Below, one piece after another: positions 14,457-14,859 of a stretch of DNA of 14,859 bases. The stretch covers positions 1-14,859 of the forward strand of contig CANGVB010000018.1 of assembly GCA_947456995.1 (NCBI GenBank), written 5' to 3'. Numbering within the stretch: the first letter of the stretch is position 1; each line of letters opens with the position of its first letter. The translations under genes and the position numbers were made by a program. This stretch comes from Bryobacteraceae bacterium (GTDB taxonomy: Bacteria > Acidobacteriota > Terriglobia > Bryobacterales > Bryobacteraceae). A model generated the notes under the pieces. It was not told the DNA's origin. It was given only the letters and a program-made list of their open reading frames with translations, and did not search any database.

Positions 14457-14859
14457 CCATGCCAGCCCTACTTAGTGCCAAAGAAAAAGACAAATCCAAG
14501 GCCTTCCACTACGCCGAAGTAGAAGCCAAAATCGCCCGTAAAGACTATAAGGGCATCACCAAAGACGACCTGCCCACACCTTCGCTGGTGATCGACAAAG
14601 CAATCCTCGATCGCAATCTCAACTTCATGGCGAAGCACTGCCAGAGCACCGGCATCAACATCCGTGCGCACTGCAAGATCCACAAGAGTGTAGACCTCGC
14701 CCGCCGTCAGGTCGCTCTTGGCAGCCTCGGGATTTCCTGCGCCACCATCGCCGAAGCCGAGCTCATGTCAGGTGCCGGCATCCGCAATATCCTCCACACC
14801 TGCCAGCCCGCGGGCAAGAACAAGATCTGGCGCGCCGCAGACCTGGCCAAGAAAGACCC
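14423..14859 (+). CDS. Fold-III PLP enzyme, D-threonine aldolase / D-serine dehydratase type, cut by window edge
   Basis: Only the first 145 residues are present and the frame is open to the end. DLPTPSLVID (49-58) opens the alanine-racemase-like barrel. RAHCKIHKSVDLARRQ (81-96) is the PLP site, with K85 as the Schiff-base lysine by analogy to the RxHxKTHK motif. GISCATIAEAELMSGAGI (103-120) is the next conserved strand-helix. Family members cleave D-threonine/D-3-hydroxy amino acids or dehydrate D-serine. The chosen ATG gives an N-terminus with TRRRAISSLA, a twin-arginine-like leader, though the hydrophobic stretch is short. It overlaps the MFS gene by 34 bases. An alternative ATG at 14459 clears the overlap but loses the leader. 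With the M81 and MFS genes it suggests D-amino-acid catabolism. Confidence 0.85.
   Translation, partial: MLTRRRAISSLAMPALLSAKEKDKSKAFHYAEVEAKIARKDYKGITKDDLPTPSLVIDKAILDRNLNFMAKHCQSTGINIRAHCKIHKSVDLARRQVALGSLGISCATIAEAELMSGAGIRNILHTCQPAGKNKIWRAADLAKKD

Overview
The window looks like a chromosomal segment of a moderately GC-rich, hopanoid-making Gram-negative bacterium. An HpnJ/HpnI hopanoid pair, several acidobacterial-looking exported proteins, outer-membrane barrels and a lipoprotein together suggest Acidobacteriota, perhaps the Bryobacterales/Solibacter side. That placement is inference from gene content, not a database match. Almost all of the sequence is coding. I see no tRNA, rRNA, insertion sequence, CRISPR array or phage gene, and the longest gene-free stretch is about 110 bases (4142-4250).

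Layout. (1) 1-1249, minus strand: rpiB followed 8 bases later by glyA, which runs off the left edge. (2) 1250-1319: a short divergent promoter region built on a near-perfect 18-bp palindrome, with a matching extended -10-like element pointing each way. (3) 1320-4141, plus strand: proS, whose 3' end overlaps a GTG-started class V aminotransferase-fold gene. (4) 4251-6701, visibly more AT-rich: a small calcineurin-like phosphoesterase, a predicted lipoprotein, and two adjacent paralogous small outer-membrane beta-barrels, the second starting at TTG. (5) 6747-11737: a tightly coupled set in which every junction overlaps by 1 or 4 bases. It is hpnJ (radical SAM), two 4-TM half-transporters of the SMR/ArnE-ArnF type, hpnI (GT21 glycosyltransferase) and a secreted TPR-repeat protein. 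(6) 11785-14859: an M81/MlrC-type metallopeptidase, an MFS transporter, and the start of a fold-III PLP enzyme (D-threonine aldolase/D-serine dehydratase type) with a Tat-like leader, cut by the right edge.

How the genes may work together. rpiB, glyA and proS are housekeeping (pentose phosphates, one-carbon/glycine metabolism, tRNA charging). In the hopanoid block, HpnI is known to add N-acetylglucosamine to bacteriohopanetetrol, and HpnJ to convert the deacetylated product to the cyclitol ether. The deacetylase HpnK is not in this window. The two small membrane proteins lie exactly between hpnJ and hpnI and share features with ArnE/ArnF, the proposed flippase pair for Ara4N-undecaprenyl phosphate. 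I therefore propose a heterodimeric flippase for decorated hopanoids; this is the most interesting hypothesis here. The right-hand block looks like a catabolic unit for peptides or amides containing D-amino acids (import, hydrolysis, D-amino-acid PLP chemistry), also inferred.
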